DNA of 64,000 bases, from positions 1-64,000 of the forward strand of contig NZ_FMYQ01000018.1 in NCBI RefSeq assembly GCF_900096975.1. The letters run 5' to 3'. Source of the stretch: Paraburkholderia lycopersici (GTDB lineage Bacteria; Pseudomonadota; Gammaproteobacteria; Burkholderiales; Burkholderiaceae). The notes below the pieces were generated by a model. The model worked only from the letters and a program-made list of their open reading frames with translations. It was not told the origin of the DNA and searched no databases. This document shows, one piece after another, positions 8,664 to 19,924 of this stretch; within the stretch, counting starts at the first letter, position 1, and the number at the start of each line of letters is the position of its first letter. The translations under genes were made by a program, and so were the position numbers.

Positions 8664-9602
8664 TCAAGTGATCGAGACGAAGGCGGCACCTTTGCTGACG
8701 TGGCGGGCGCGATAGACAGACGGCGTAAAACCACAAGCGCGCCGGAACTGCTTCGAAAACTGCACCGGGTCGCCGAAGCCGCTTGCGAACGCCACGTCCT
8801 GAATCGACATGTCATCGCGTTTCAGGCACGCACAGGCGTGCTCGATGCGCTTCTTCAACAGATACTGGTACGGAGACGTACCAGTGGCCTGCTTGAAGCT
8901 GCGGCAGAAATAGTATTCGCTGAGCCCCATCTGGCTCGCCAAATCGGCGAGGCCAATCGGCAACGCGATATTTGCCTCGATAAACCGGTCGAGACGGCCG
9001 AGTTTCACTGCGTTGATCGACGGCAGCTTGCTGTTCGTCTTACCAGCTCCACGGTAGCGCGTGACAATGTACCCGGCCAAGGTCCGTGCGAACGTTTCCG
9101 CGAACAGCTTGCCATGCGGATTTCCGTTTGCCAGCTCGGCGTCGATAAGTTCTGCGGCCTCAAGCACGAAGTGGTCCTCTTCGATAGCGAAGTGCGGCGC
9201 GAGGTTCACGCGGCCAAGGCCCATCTCCGAGGCCACGGTGTCAACGATCGACTGCTCGAGTGTAATCAGATGCAGGCTTCCAAGCGCTGTCGAGTACTGC
9301 ACGCGATGCGAACAGCCGCTGGGAATGAAGGCCGTGGTCCCCCGTCGCTGAATTTCCAGCCGCCGCGTTCCGTCCAGCACCCGATTGGCCTTCGACATAG
9401 GGTTAAGCTTAACCATCAGATAGTGCTCCAGGATCACGTGCTCGACTGTCTCGAACAGGCCATCCTCACGATGCTCGAAATATAGGGATCGCCACCCGGA
9501 TAATGCGCTCGCCCGCACAGCCTCGGAACGCAGAACAGCTAAGCGGCTCGTATCATCGCGGAAATTGAGGATCGGGATCGGCTTGCTCACTAAAATGGCC
9601 AT
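8664..9602 (-). CDS. AraC-family transcriptional regulator
   Basis: An intact 312-residue protein. The N-terminal 180 residues look like the AraC-binding-like domain (RQRGTTAFIPSGCSH resembles an effector-cupin strand pair). The C-terminal 100 residues hold two helix-turn-helix units: GLADLASQMGLSEYYFCRSF and MSIQDVAFASGFGDPVQFSK, followed by the standard FRRACGFTPSVYR. It is the first gene in the minus-strand direction and is the likely regulator of the aminotransferase and the former cluster. The region upstream is AT-rich and would carry its promoter. Confidence 0.9.
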   Translation of the reverse strand: MAILVSKPIPILNFRDDTSRLAVLRSEAVRASALSGWRSLYFEHREDGLFETVEHVILEHYLMVKLNPMSKANRVLDGTRRLEIQRRGTTAFIPSGCSHRVQYSTALGSLHLITLEQSIVDTVASEMGLGRVNLAPHFAIEEDHFVLEAAELIDAELANGNPHGKLFAETFARTLAGYIVTRYRGAGKTNSKLPSINAVKLGRLDRFIEANIALPIGLADLASQMGLSEYYFCRSFKQATGTSPYQYLLKKRIEHACACLKRDDMSIQDVAFASGFGDPVQFSKQFRRACGFTPSVYRARHVSKGAAFVSIT

Positions 9603-10236
9603 CCTTTATGTTGAACAGGTTCCGAATGTTGGAAATGCAAGCTAGAGCTCATGCGCCAGGACATGCGTACCCGTTATGGGGCAATTTGGAAAAAAGATAA
9701 ACATTATTCTTTGCGAAATAAAGTCGCCGTCCCATGCTGGCCGACCTATCTCCGTGCTTATTCCAATAACGCGACGCACTACATCACATGCAAAATTTTT
9801 GGTTGGTAACATTAACTTTCTGCATCAGCCAATTTATATTTAAATATAATTATATGAATCGGGAATTTAATATGCGTCAACATCCCGTTGTGTCGCCATG
9901 TTCTCGCGCTAAAAGGGAGTAATTTAGACGAATATATTTAAGCGACAAACCTATCGATTGAGATAGGTTGTTATAAGATAGATATGTGGATTGAAACTGG
10001 CCTCAGTGAGCGGGGATAAGTTTACTTTATCAAAAAAAGAACCAATGTGTTGAGTAGTCGCGGAACGGCGAAATGTCGATGCGCAGGTTTTTATTTGGAA
10101 TAGCTGATTAAGATCTTGAAACGTTCGCCCCGTCGCTCGCAGCTGTCTCTACATGGGAGGGCGTCCGCTGCTACGCGCGGATCGCAGTTCCTCCGCTACG
10201 CATCGACTAATTCCCGATAAATCAAAAACTAACAAT
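9603..10236. other. AT-rich gene-free stretch between the accessory cluster and gyrB
   Basis: About 630 bases with no convincing reading frame and a clearly lower GC content than the core genes, for example the run around 9835-9860 (ttatatttaaatataattat). It separates the end of gyrB from the start of the AraC gene and marks the boundary of the accessory region. I see no integrase, tRNA or clear attachment site here. Confidence 0.6.
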
Positions 10237-10272
10237 AAAAAAAAGACCCATAAGCTTTTCAACTTATGGGTC
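10237..10272 (-). terminator. Rho-independent terminator of gyrB
   Basis: On minus, GACCCATAAG (10272-10263) pairs perfectly with CTTATGGGTC (10254-10245) across an 8-base loop and is followed by eight T residues (10244-10237). It lies about 40 bases beyond the gyrB stop. This is a textbook terminator. Confidence 0.92.
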
Positions 10273-10309
10273 CCAGATTCTCAGGTTATGCGGCTATCTA
10301 CAACACAAA

Positions 10310-12781
<2,472 letters not shown>

Positions 12782-12842
12782 GGATGTTTTCCGGTTCTGC
12801 GTACTGCCTGTGTTACTGCTCTGGACTCTTTCGAAAAGCCAT

Positions 12843-12870
12843 AAAAACGCCAAAGGGGCGCAGCGCCCCC
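12843..12870 (-). terminator. GC hairpin with T-run between dnaN and gyrB
   Basis: On minus, GGGGCGC-T-GCGCCCC (12869-12855) is followed by TTTGGCGTTTTT. It lies just after the dnaN stop and before the gyrB start, so it could act as a partial terminator or attenuator. The one-base nominal loop means some pairs must open, so strength is uncertain. Confidence 0.5.
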
Positions 12871-12895
12871 TGGTGTTCTTCTTCTGTCGCGCTTT

Positions 12896-13999
12896 TTAGA
12901 TGCGCATCGGCATCACCACGTACTTGAATTCCTCGTTCTCGGGAATCGTGATGAGCGCGCTGGAGCTGGCGTCGCCGAGGCTCACTTCCAGCGTGTCGAC
13001 CTTCAGGTTCGCGAGGACGTCGAGCAGATACGTGACGTTGAACCCGATGTCGATGGTGTCGCCCTGGTAGGCGATTTCCAGTTCTTCCTGCGCCTCTTCC
13101 TGGTCGGCGTTGGTCGACATGATCTTGAGCTGGCCCGGCTCGATGATGCAGCGCACGCCCTTGAACTTGTCGGACGTGAGGATCGCCGCGCGCTGCAGCG
13201 AGCGCTGCAGCTCTTCGCGGCCGATCTGGAAGGTGTTCTTGTGCGCCTTCGGAATCACGCGCTGGAAGTCGGGGAACTTGCCTTCCACGAGCTTCGAGAC
13301 GAGTTCGACCTGGCCGAACGTGAACTTCACCTGCGTGGAGCCGATGTCGATCTTCAGTTCGTCGTCGATGTCTTCGAGCAGGCGCTGGAGTTCGAGAATG
13401 GTCTTGCGCGGGATGATGACTTCCTGGCGCGCGAACGCGCCCTCGATCTTCATCGACGAAAACGCGAGACGGTGGCCGTCGGTCGCGACGGCCATGAGCT
13501 GGTCGCCGTCCACGACGAGCAGCATGCCGTTCAGGTAATAGCGGATGTCCTGCTGCGCCATGGCGAAATACACCATGCCGAGCAACTGGCGGAACGTCTT
13601 TTGCGGCACCGAAAGGCTCGCGCCGAAGTCCTTGGCCTGCGCCACCGTGGGGAACTCGTCCGCGGCGAGCGTTTGCAAGGCGAAGCGGCTCTTGCCCGAC
13701 TGCACCGTGAGGCGCTTGTCGGCGAGGGTGAGCGTGACCTGGCCGTCGGGCATGGCGCGCAGGATGTCGAGCAGCTTGCGGGCGGCGACCGTCGTGGCGA
13801 CCTGGTCGTTGCCGACGCCGAAGTCGGCGGTCGTGGTGATCTGCAACTCGAGGTCGGTCGACAGGAACGAAACGTCGGAACCGGTTTTGGTGATCAGCAG
13901 ATTGGCGAGGATCGGCAACGTGTGGCGGCGTTCGACAATGCCGCTTACCGTTTGCAGCGGCCTCAGCAGGTTATCGCGTTCGGTCTTGACCAGTTGCAT
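12896..13999 (-). CDS. dnaN: DNA polymerase III beta subunit (sliding clamp)
   Basis: A 367-residue sliding clamp that encircles DNA and tethers Pol III and other partners. The three repeated clamp domains are present: N-terminal MQLVKTERDNLLRPLQTVSG, central VIPRKTILELQRLLED, and the C-terminal end EEFKYVVMPMRI, which forms part of the partner-binding pocket. The start at 13999 matches the family's N-terminus; an upstream in-frame ATG at 14077 would add 26 unrelated residues. It lies between dnaA and gyrB on the same strand, the usual proteobacterial order. Confidence 0.98.
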   Translation of the reverse strand: MQLVKTERDNLLRPLQTVSGIVERRHTLPILANLLITKTGSDVSFLSTDLELQITTTADFGVGNDQVATTVAARKLLDILRAMPDGQVTLTLADKRLTVQSGKSRFALQTLAADEFPTVAQAKDFGASLSVPQKTFRQLLGMVYFAMAQQDIRYYLNGMLLVVDGDQLMAVATDGHRLAFSSMKIEGAFARQEVIIPRKTILELQRLLEDIDDELKIDIGSTQVKFTFGQVELVSKLVEGKFPDFQRVIPKAHKNTFQIGREELQRSLQRAAILTSDKFKGVRCIIEPGQLKIMSTNADQEEAQEELEIAYQGDTIDIGFNVTYLLDVLANLKVDTLEVSLGDASSSALITIPENEEFKYVVMPMRI

Positions 14000-14276
14000 A
14001 GAGTTCCTTCGTTGATATGACGGTCTGCGCCCGCCTGGCGCCGGTTTTGCCGGCATGCATGACCCCACGAACGTCACGCGGCGAGAGGCGCCGCTCAGGC
14101 GGTTGATGCAGCACAGGCCGCGGCGTGGTTACCGCCCCGGACCGCCGGGCGGTTAAACCCATATTGTGCCTGAAAACCGACCGCTTCCCTAAATTGGGGG
14201 CGATCCGCAAAATAAACAGGGCAAACCGGCCGGGTTACGGCCTTCGGTCCCGTCATTCGCCGCTGCTCGCCCGCCG

Positions 14277-15842
14277 TTACCCCTTCAGCGTCTGCTCGAG
14301 CACGTGCAGCTCGTGATTGAGCTGGGCGTCCTTGGTACGTTCGTCGGCGATCTTGCGCACGGCGTGCAGCACCGTGGTGTGGTCGCGGCCGCCGAACAGC
14401 TCGCCGATTTCCGGCAGGCTCTTCTGCGTCAGTTCCTTGGCCAGATACATGGCGATCTGGCGCGGCCGCGCGATGTTCGCCGGACGCTTTTTCGAATACA
14501 TGTCGGCGACCTTGATGCTGTAGAAGTCGGCGACCGTTTTCTGGATGTTTTCGACCGAAATCTGCCGGTTCTGCACCGTCAGCAGGTCCTTGAGCGCTTC
14601 CCTGGTCAGCTCGATGGAAATGTCGCGGCCGTGGAATTTCGAGTATGCGAGGATCTTGCGCAGCGCGCCTTCGAGTTCGCGCACGTTCGAGCGCAGGTGC
14701 TTGGCGACGAAGAACGCGACGTCCTCGTTCAGGCTCACGCCTTCCGATTGCGCCTTGCGCATCAGGATCGCCACGCGCATTTCCAGCTCGGGCGGCTCGA
14801 TCGCCACGGTCAGGCCCGAGTCGAAGCGCGAGATCAAGCGGTCGTCGATACCCGAGATTTCCTTCGGATACGTGTCGCTCGTGATGATGACCTGCGCCTT
14901 GTTCGCGACGAGCGCCTCGAACGCGTAGAAGAATTCTTCCTGCGTGCGCGACTTGCCCGAAAAGAACTGAATATCGTCGATCAGCAGCAGGTCGAGCGAA
15001 TGGTAATAGCGCTTGAAGTCGTCGAACGCCTTGCGCTGGTAGGCCTTCACCACGTCGGACACATACTGCTCCGCGTGGATGTAGCGGATGCGCGCGCCCG
15101 GCTTGTCGAGCAGCAACTGGTTGCCGATCGCGTGGATCAGATGGGTCTTGCCGAGGCCCACGCCGCCGTAGAGGAACAGCGGGTTGTACGAGATGCCGGG
15201 ATTGTCGGCGACCTGGATGGCGGCCGCGCGCGCGAGCTGGTTCGCCTTGCCGGTCACGAAGTTGTCGAACGTGAGCACCGGGTTCAGCTTCGAGCGCTCG
15301 TAGGTCGGGTCGGCTTCGCTGCCCGACGCCGCAGCGGCCGCGCCTTGCCCCGGGCGCCAGGTGCGTCGGCCGGCGGCGGCTTCGTTGGCGTCGAGGCTCG
15401 GCAGGTCGAGGTCGGCGGCGTCTTCGGCGGTTGCATGCGCAGCGGCGGCCGAAGCCGCCTGAACCATGCCGGCGAGCCCCGTTCCCCCCGCCACGGCAGC
15501 CGGTTGAGGCGCTGCGGCGCTCACGGCGGCAGGCGCGGCCGCCAGCGCCGTGCGTGGCGCGGCGGGCGGCGCCACGTGTGGCGCACGCATGCCCGCCTTC
15601 GGGTCGAGGACGAATTGCACGTCGACGGGCATCTGCCAGAAGTCGCGCGCCAGATCGGTGATCCGGCCCGAAAACTGGCTCTTGACCCAGTCGAGTTTGA
15701 AGCGGTTGGGAGCGGCTATCTGCAGCGTGTTCGCCGCAGCATCGAAGGCAACCGGGGCCAACGGTTTAATCCACGTCACGTACTGCTGGGGCGTCAGCTC
15801 ACGCTCCAGCAGTGCGGAACAGTGTTGCCAGAAATCGTTCAT
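14277..15842 (-). CDS. dnaA: Chromosomal replication initiator DnaA
   Basis: A 521-residue AAA+ initiator that binds DnaA boxes and opens oriC. Domain I (MNDFWQHCSALLERELTPQ) is at the N-terminus, followed by a long alanine-rich domain II linker (about residues 90-180). Domain III has Walker A GGVGLGKTHLIHAIGN and Walker B LLLIDDIQFF. Domain IV has the DNA-binding FGGRDHTTVLHAVRKI near the C-terminus. The start at 15842 gives the family N-terminus; the longer in-frame ATG at 16100 would run through the origin region and is rejected. Confidence 0.98.
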   Translation of the reverse strand: MNDFWQHCSALLERELTPQQYVTWIKPLAPVAFDAAANTLQIAAPNRFKLDWVKSQFSGRITDLARDFWQMPVDVQFVLDPKAGMRAPHVAPPAAPRTALAAAPAAVSAAAPQPAAVAGGTGLAGMVQAASAAAAHATAEDAADLDLPSLDANEAAAGRRTWRPGQGAAAAASGSEADPTYERSKLNPVLTFDNFVTGKANQLARAAAIQVADNPGISYNPLFLYGGVGLGKTHLIHAIGNQLLLDKPGARIRYIHAEQYVSDVVKAYQRKAFDDFKRYYHSLDLLLIDDIQFFSGKSRTQEEFFYAFEALVANKAQVIITSDTYPKEISGIDDRLISRFDSGLTVAIEPPELEMRVAILMRKAQSEGVSLNEDVAFFVAKHLRSNVRELEGALRKILAYSKFHGRDISIELTREALKDLLTVQNRQISVENIQKTVADFYSIKVADMYSKKRPANIARPRQIAMYLAKELTQKSLPEIGELFGGRDHTTVLHAVRKIADERTKDAQLNHELHVLEQTLKG

Positions 15843-16048
15843 CGAGTTGCTGTGGTCGTTTTGTTTGCATGCATTGTTGCGACCGCCCCGCTCTTGCCGC
15901 ACACATGCGACGAGGCCCTGACGAGGCGACAGCAAATGCTCCGGACGCCCGCGCGGCAAGGGTTTTGCGGCAAGCAGGCGGGCCGGAGCGGCATGCAGGA
16001 TTCTTGGGATAGCCGAGATTCTAACGCCGAAATCCCCTCGCCAGGAAG

Positions 16049-16057
16049 TTATCCACA
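16049..16057 (+). promoter_or_regulatory. DnaA box TTATCCACA
   Basis: A perfect match to the consensus DnaA box, between dnaA and rpmH. It could serve origin function, dnaA autoregulation, or both. Confidence 0.7.
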
Positions 16058-16135
16058 GGGACGGATCAACGCACGGGCGTTCGGCTCGCACGGTAGCCAA
16101 TCCGGCCTTCGCAGACGGCTCAATCGCCTAACCTA

Positions 16136-16164
16136 TTGACGGCCAACGAAAAACCGGCTTAAAT
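16136..16164 (+). promoter_or_regulatory. Promoter of rpmH
   Basis: TTGACG (16136-16141), a 17-base spacer and TTAAAT (16159-16164) match a sigma-70 promoter. It lies about 90 bases before the rpmH start and points towards rpmH-rnpA. Confidence 0.6.
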
Positions 16165-16256
16165 AGCGGGTTCCGCGAAAACCAATCCCTAGTACCACCG
16201 GCCATTGCTTTTTTCCGCGATGCTCGCCGCGGTCAAAACTCAACAGTGAGAGCAAC

Positions 16257-16391
16257 ATGAAACGTACTTTCCAACCTTCCGTTACCCGTCGCAAGCGTAC
16301 CCACGGTTTCCGCGTGCGCATGAAGACCGCAGGTGGCCGCAAAGTGATCAACGCACGCCGTGCGAAGGGTCGCAAGCGCCTCGCCGTCTAA
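16257..16391 (+). CDS. rpmH: 50S ribosomal protein L34
   Basis: A 44-residue, very basic ribosomal protein beginning MKRTFQPSVTRRKRTHGFRV and ending GRKRLAV, which is the complete L34 sequence pattern. A GAGAG ribosome site lies six bases upstream of the ATG. It is the first gene of the rpmH-rnpA-yidD-yidC group, transcribed away from dnaA. Confidence 0.98.
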   Translation: MKRTFQPSVTRRKRTHGFRVRMKTAGGRKVINARRAKGRKRLAV

Positions 16392-16482
16392 GTCGGGCAG
16401 CATCGCCATTAGCGAAATCACGGGTAGCGGTCCGCTCGCGGACAAGGCGAACAGGGCGAACCCGGTAACTGATCGGGGCGTC

Positions 16483-17004
16483 ATGCCGTCGCGAACGCAA
16501 GCCGCTTTTCCGAAAGCCGCAAGGCTACTGAAAACGGATGAGTTCTCATCCGTTTTTCGTTTGCGCCCCTGGCGCCGCACCGAGCACTTCGTCGTGTATG
16601 GGCGGCCCACGGGCAACGAGGCGCGGCTCGGGCTCGTGATCGGCAAGAAGTTCGCGCCGCGCGCGGTCACGCGCAATCTGGTGCGGCGTCTCGCCCGCGA
16701 GGCGTTTCGCGTGCGCCGCGCGCAGTTCGAAGGTTTCGACCTGCTCTTGCGCCTGCATACGAAGTTCGACCGCAAGGCGCTGCCGGGTGCGTCGTCGCCG
16801 GGGCTCAAGGCTTTGTGCCGCGGCGAGATCGAGACGCTGCTCGAAAAGGCCGCGCGCGAAGTCGCGCGACGCGGCAGCGCTTCGCCTGCGGCAACTGCGC
16901 GCACCCCTTGCGCAACGCAGACGCCGGCACCAGTTGCAGAACCGGCGCGTGACCAGGCCGGTAAAGATTTGCCGCCGGACCACGGCAATTCCCGCACATC
17001 ATGA
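16483..17004 (+). CDS. rnpA: Ribonuclease P protein component
   Basis: A 173-residue basic protein that binds RNase P RNA for tRNA 5' maturation. The RNR-type signature region appears as FAPRAVTRNLVRRLAREAFR (about residues 65-84). The N-terminal part has LLKTDEFSSVFR, whose codons also encode a perfect terminator-like hairpin. Beyond residue 125 there is a long Ala/Pro-rich tail, which makes the protein longer than the E. coli form (119 residues), as in other Burkholderia. The start at 16483 is chosen because the upstream extension overlaps rpmH. Its TGA overlaps an ATG (17001) of the yidD frame. Confidence 0.93.
   Translation: MPSRTQAAFPKAARLLKTDEFSSVFRLRPWRRTEHFVVYGRPTGNEARLGLVIGKKFAPRAVTRNLVRRLAREAFRVRRAQFEGFDLLLRLHTKFDRKALPGASSPGLKALCRGEIETLLEKAAREVARRGSASPAATARTPCATQTPAPVAEPARDQAGKDLPPDHGNSRTS
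16531..16565 (+). terminator. Terminator-like hairpin inside the rnpA coding sequence
   Basis: AAAACGGATGA (16531-16541) and TCATCCGTTTT (16546-16556) form an 11-bp perfect stem with a GTTC loop, running into TTTTTCGTTT. It covers rnpA codons 17-26. Downstream of rpmH it could terminate most transcripts before rnpA is completed. Sequence shows the structure; the attenuation role is inference. Confidence 0.7.
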
Positions 17005-17096
17005 GCGGGGCGCGCGAGTCCGGCATATCCGACGTAGCTGCCGCGCAAGCGGTATGTCGTCCGTCATCGAGCGCGGCGCAGTCCGGCCGCAACGCC

Positions 17097-17327
17097 ATGC
17101 AAACGGTTCTGATCGCACTGCTGCGTTTCTACAAGCTTGCCGTGAGCCCACTCCTCGGCAGCCGGTGCCGTTTTTATCCTTCCTGTTCCGATTACGCGCG
17201 CGAGGCAATCCAGTATCATGGCGCCGCGCGTGGGACTTACCTCGCCGCGCGGCGGCTGTGCCGCTGCCATCCGTTTTCGGCGGGCGGCATCGACCTCGTC
17301 CCGCCTGTATCTCCGAAAAAGCGCTGA
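17097..17327 (+). CDS. yidD: Membrane protein insertion efficiency factor YidD
   Basis: A small protein (76 residues from this start) between rnpA and yidC. It carries the family core RFYKLAVSPLLGSRCRFYPS, CSDYAREAIQYHG and RRLCRCHPFSAGGIDLVP, with three conserved cysteines. YidD aids YidC/Sec membrane insertion. The start at 17097 gives the usual MQTVLIALLRFYKLAV N-terminus. An alternative ATG at 17001 overlaps the rnpA stop and would add 32 atypical residues. No strong ribosome site is visible for either start. Confidence 0.92.
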   Translation: MQTVLIALLRFYKLAVSPLLGSRCRFYPSCSDYAREAIQYHGAARGTYLAARRLCRCHPFSAGGIDLVPPVSPKKR

Positions 17328-17357
17328 CGCGCCATTCCATCGACACTGAGACAACGC

Positions 17358-19025
17358 ATGGATATCAAACGCACCGTCCTATGGGTCATCTTCTTCATGT
17401 CAGCCGTCATGCTGTACGACAACTGGCAGCGCGACCATGGACGCCAGTCGATGTTCTTCCCGAACGCGACGCAGACGCAAACCGCCGCCAGCGGCCCTGC
17501 GCCCGCTAGCGCCGCCAATGGCGCGTCCGACCTGCCGGCCGCCACGGCCACGGGTCAGGCGCCGACGAACACCGCCCAGCCGGCCGCAGCCGCAGCCCAG
17601 CTCGTGCACTTTCGCACCGACGTCTACGACGGCGTGATCGACTCGCGCGGCGGCACGATCGTGAAGCTGGCGCTCGTGAAGGAAAGCGCCGACGGCAAGG
17701 GTCCCGAGCAGTACATCACGCTGTTCGACCACACGAAGGACCATACGTACCTCGCGCGCACCGGCCTGCTCGGCGGCGACTTCCCGAACCACAACGACGT
17801 GTTCACGGTCGTCGACGGCCCGCGCGAGCTGACCGGCGACGCCAACGCCTTCCAGGTCACGCTCCAGTCGCCCGAACGCGGCGGCGTGAAGGTCACCAAG
17901 ACCTACACGTTCACGCGCGGCAGCTATGTGATCGGCCTCGATACGAAGGTGCAGAACGTCGGCGGCACGCCGGTTTCGCCTACGCTCTACATGGAGCTCG
18001 TGCGCGACAGCCAGCCGGTCGAAACGCCGCGCTTCTCGCACACGTTCATCGGCCCGGCGGTGTATTCGAACGAGCACCACTTCCAGAAGATCACGTTCAG
18101 CGACATCGACAAGAACAAGGCCGACTTCGTGAGCCAGGCCGATAACGGCTGGGTCGCGATGGTGCAGCACTACTTTGCGACCGCGTGGATTCCGCAGCAG
18201 GGCGCCAAGCGTGACATCTACGTCGAGAAGTTCGACAACGACCTCTACCGCGTGGGCGTGAAGCAGCCGCTCGGCACGATCGCGCCGGGCGCCACGCAAA
18301 GCGTGCAGTCTCGTCTGTTCGCCGGTCCGCAGGAAGAGCGCATGCTCGAAGGGGTCGCGCCGGGTCTGGAACTCGTGAAGGACTATGGCTGGGTGACGAT
18401 CATCGCCAAGCCCCTCTTCTGGCTGCTCGAGAAGATTCACAGCTACGTGGGCAACTGGGGCTGGTCGATCGTGCTGCTCACGCTGCTCATCAAGGCCGTG
18501 TTCTTCCCGCTCTCCGCCGCGAGCTACAAGTCGATGGCGCGCATGAAGGAGATCACGCCGCGTATGCAGGCGCTGCGCGAGCGCTTCAAGAGCGATCCGC
18601 AAAAGATGAACGCCGCGCTCATGGAGCTTTACAAGACCGAGAAGGTCAATCCGTTCGGCGGCTGCCTGCCGGTCGTGATCCAGATTCCGGTGTTCATCTC
18701 GCTGTACTGGGTGCTGCTCTCGTCGGTGGAAATGCGCGGCGCGCCGTGGATTCTCTGGATTCACGACCTCTCGCAGCAAGACCCGTTCTTCATCTTGCCG
18801 GTGCTGATGGCCGTCTCGATGTTCGTGCAGACCCGTCTGAACCCGACGCCGCCGGACCCTGTCCAGGCCAAGATGATGATGTTCATGCCGATCGCGTTCT
18901 CGGTCATGTTCTTCTTCTTCCCGGCGGGCCTCGTGCTGTATTACGTCGTGAACAACGTGCTCTCGATCGCGCAGCAGTACTACATCACGCGCATGATGGG
19001 CAAAGGCAAGAAGAAGGCAGCCTAA
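17358..19025 (+). CDS. yidC: Membrane protein insertase YidC
   Basis: A 555-residue inner-membrane insertase. The first helix (MDIKRTVLWVIFFMSAVMLY) is followed by an Ala/Pro-rich linker and the large periplasmic beta domain (about residues 75-340). The conserved Oxa1/Alb3 core is at the C-terminus: YVGNWGWSIVLLTLLIKAVF, NPFGGCLPVVIQIPVFISLY and LVLYYVVNNVLSIAQQYYI. The end KGKKKAA is basic, as expected. It lies directly downstream of yidD and is followed by a strong terminator. Confidence 0.98.
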   Translation: MDIKRTVLWVIFFMSAVMLYDNWQRDHGRQSMFFPNATQTQTAASGPAPASAANGASDLPAATATGQAPTNTAQPAAAAAQLVHFRTDVYDGVIDSRGGTIVKLALVKESADGKGPEQYITLFDHTKDHTYLARTGLLGGDFPNHNDVFTVVDGPRELTGDANAFQVTLQSPERGGVKVTKTYTFTRGSYVIGLDTKVQNVGGTPVSPTLYMELVRDSQPVETPRFSHTFIGPAVYSNEHHFQKITFSDIDKNKADFVSQADNGWVAMVQHYFATAWIPQQGAKRDIYVEKFDNDLYRVGVKQPLGTIAPGATQSVQSRLFAGPQEERMLEGVAPGLELVKDYGWVTIIAKPLFWLLEKIHSYVGNWGWSIVLLTLLIKAVFFPLSAASYKSMARMKEITPRMQALRERFKSDPQKMNAALMELYKTEKVNPFGGCLPVVIQIPVFISLYWVLLSSVEMRGAPWILWIHDLSQQDPFFILPVLMAVSMFVQTRLNPTPPDPVQAKMMMFMPIAFSVMFFFFPAGLVLYYVVNNVLSIAQQYYITRMMGKGKKKAA

Positions 19026-19070
19026 GACACATGGGCGGCGGTGATGCCGCCGTCTGAACCAGGGCTCGAA

Positions 19071-19110
19071 AAAGCCGTCCGGTGCGAACCGGACGGCTTT
19101 TCGCTTTTGG
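19071..19110 (+). terminator. Terminator after yidC
   Basis: AAAGCCGTCCGG (19071-19082) and CCGGACGGCTTT (19089-19100) form a 12-bp stem with a TGCGAA loop, followed by a T-rich tail. It lies about 45 bases after the yidC stop and could also work for the opposing XRE gene. Confidence 0.9.
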
Positions 19111-19166
19111 GGAGCGGGTTTTGTCTTTTGTTTGACGGCGCAGAGCGCGGTGTGCGCGGACGCGCG

Positions 19167-19586
19167 TTAATTCTTGTCCGCGTCCCCGTAAAATTGGGCG
19201 ACCAGTTCCTGCACGAGATAGCGGTGATGCGGGCTGAGCGACTCGATCTTCGAAGCCAGTTCGAGCGTTTCCTCGGAAAGCGGATATTTTTCGTCCGGCT
19301 TGCGAGGTCTCGGCACGGACGAAGCCGTGTTGCCGGGCGGCCCGTAGTGCAGCCAGTGGAGATCGACGTCGAACCATTTCGCGAGCGTCTCCAGCTTGTC
19401 ATGCGTGGGAATGGTGCGGCCGCTCAGCCATTTATGCGCTGTTTGCGGCGAGACCGGATGTTCGCCGTGATGGCGCAGGTTGAACCGGTTGGCCAGATCG
19501 GTGCTGCCTCGCAGTTTTTCGGGCGCGCGCTTCATTGCGAACTTCAGACGTTCGGCAAAGGCGGCTTTTTCTTCGGGTGTCGGCAT
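19167..19586 (-). CDS. XRE-family helix-turn-helix regulator
   Basis: A 139-residue protein from the start MPTPEEKAAFAERLKFAMKR at 19586. Residues 20-75 form a helix-turn-helix: STDLANRFNLRHHG, then VSPQTAHKWLSGRTIPTHDK, and KLETLAKWFDVDLHWLHYG. The C-terminal half is short and helical (LSPHHRYLVQELVAQF). It lies convergent to yidC and divergent from mnmE. An alternative ATG at 19625 adds 13 residues. Its target is unknown. Confidence 0.88.
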   Translation of the reverse strand: MPTPEEKAAFAERLKFAMKRAPEKLRGSTDLANRFNLRHHGEHPVSPQTAHKWLSGRTIPTHDKLETLAKWFDVDLHWLHYGPPGNTASSVPRPRKPDEKYPLSEETLELASKIESLSPHHRYLVQELVAQFYGDADKN

Positions 19587-19924
19587 GGGCCAGATTGTGC
19601 CGCCGCGGATAGACGAAGAAGACAACCAGTTGAGCTACATTTAACGTGTAAAAGCGATAATTCGCCCGTTTTTGCAAGCTTTGTGACTTTGGTCGGATCA
19701 CCTCGAATTCCTTTATGAGATTGGAATCCACCCGACAAAGCGAATCTCTCTTAGCAAAACCGACAGAATCTCTTAAGATCAATCTTATCTAATTTGAGAT
19801 AAGGCGCGATCGTTCCGAAGGCGACAACTGCCCAAAGTTCGCCGTATCGCCGCGTTACAATGCCTCGCGCTTCGCGACCGCGATCAACTTCGATTTCCGC
19901 CCTGCCTCACGATCCACTTCCGCC

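Larger units (their letters stand above)
15843..16256. other. dnaA-rpmH intergenic region, probable origin-associated region
   Basis: About 410 bases between the divergent dnaA and rpmH genes, where gene orientation switches from minus to plus as expected at a replication origin. It contains one perfect DnaA box (16049-16057) and the rpmH promoter. I see no second perfect box here, so the origin assignment rests mainly on gene context. Confidence 0.5.
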
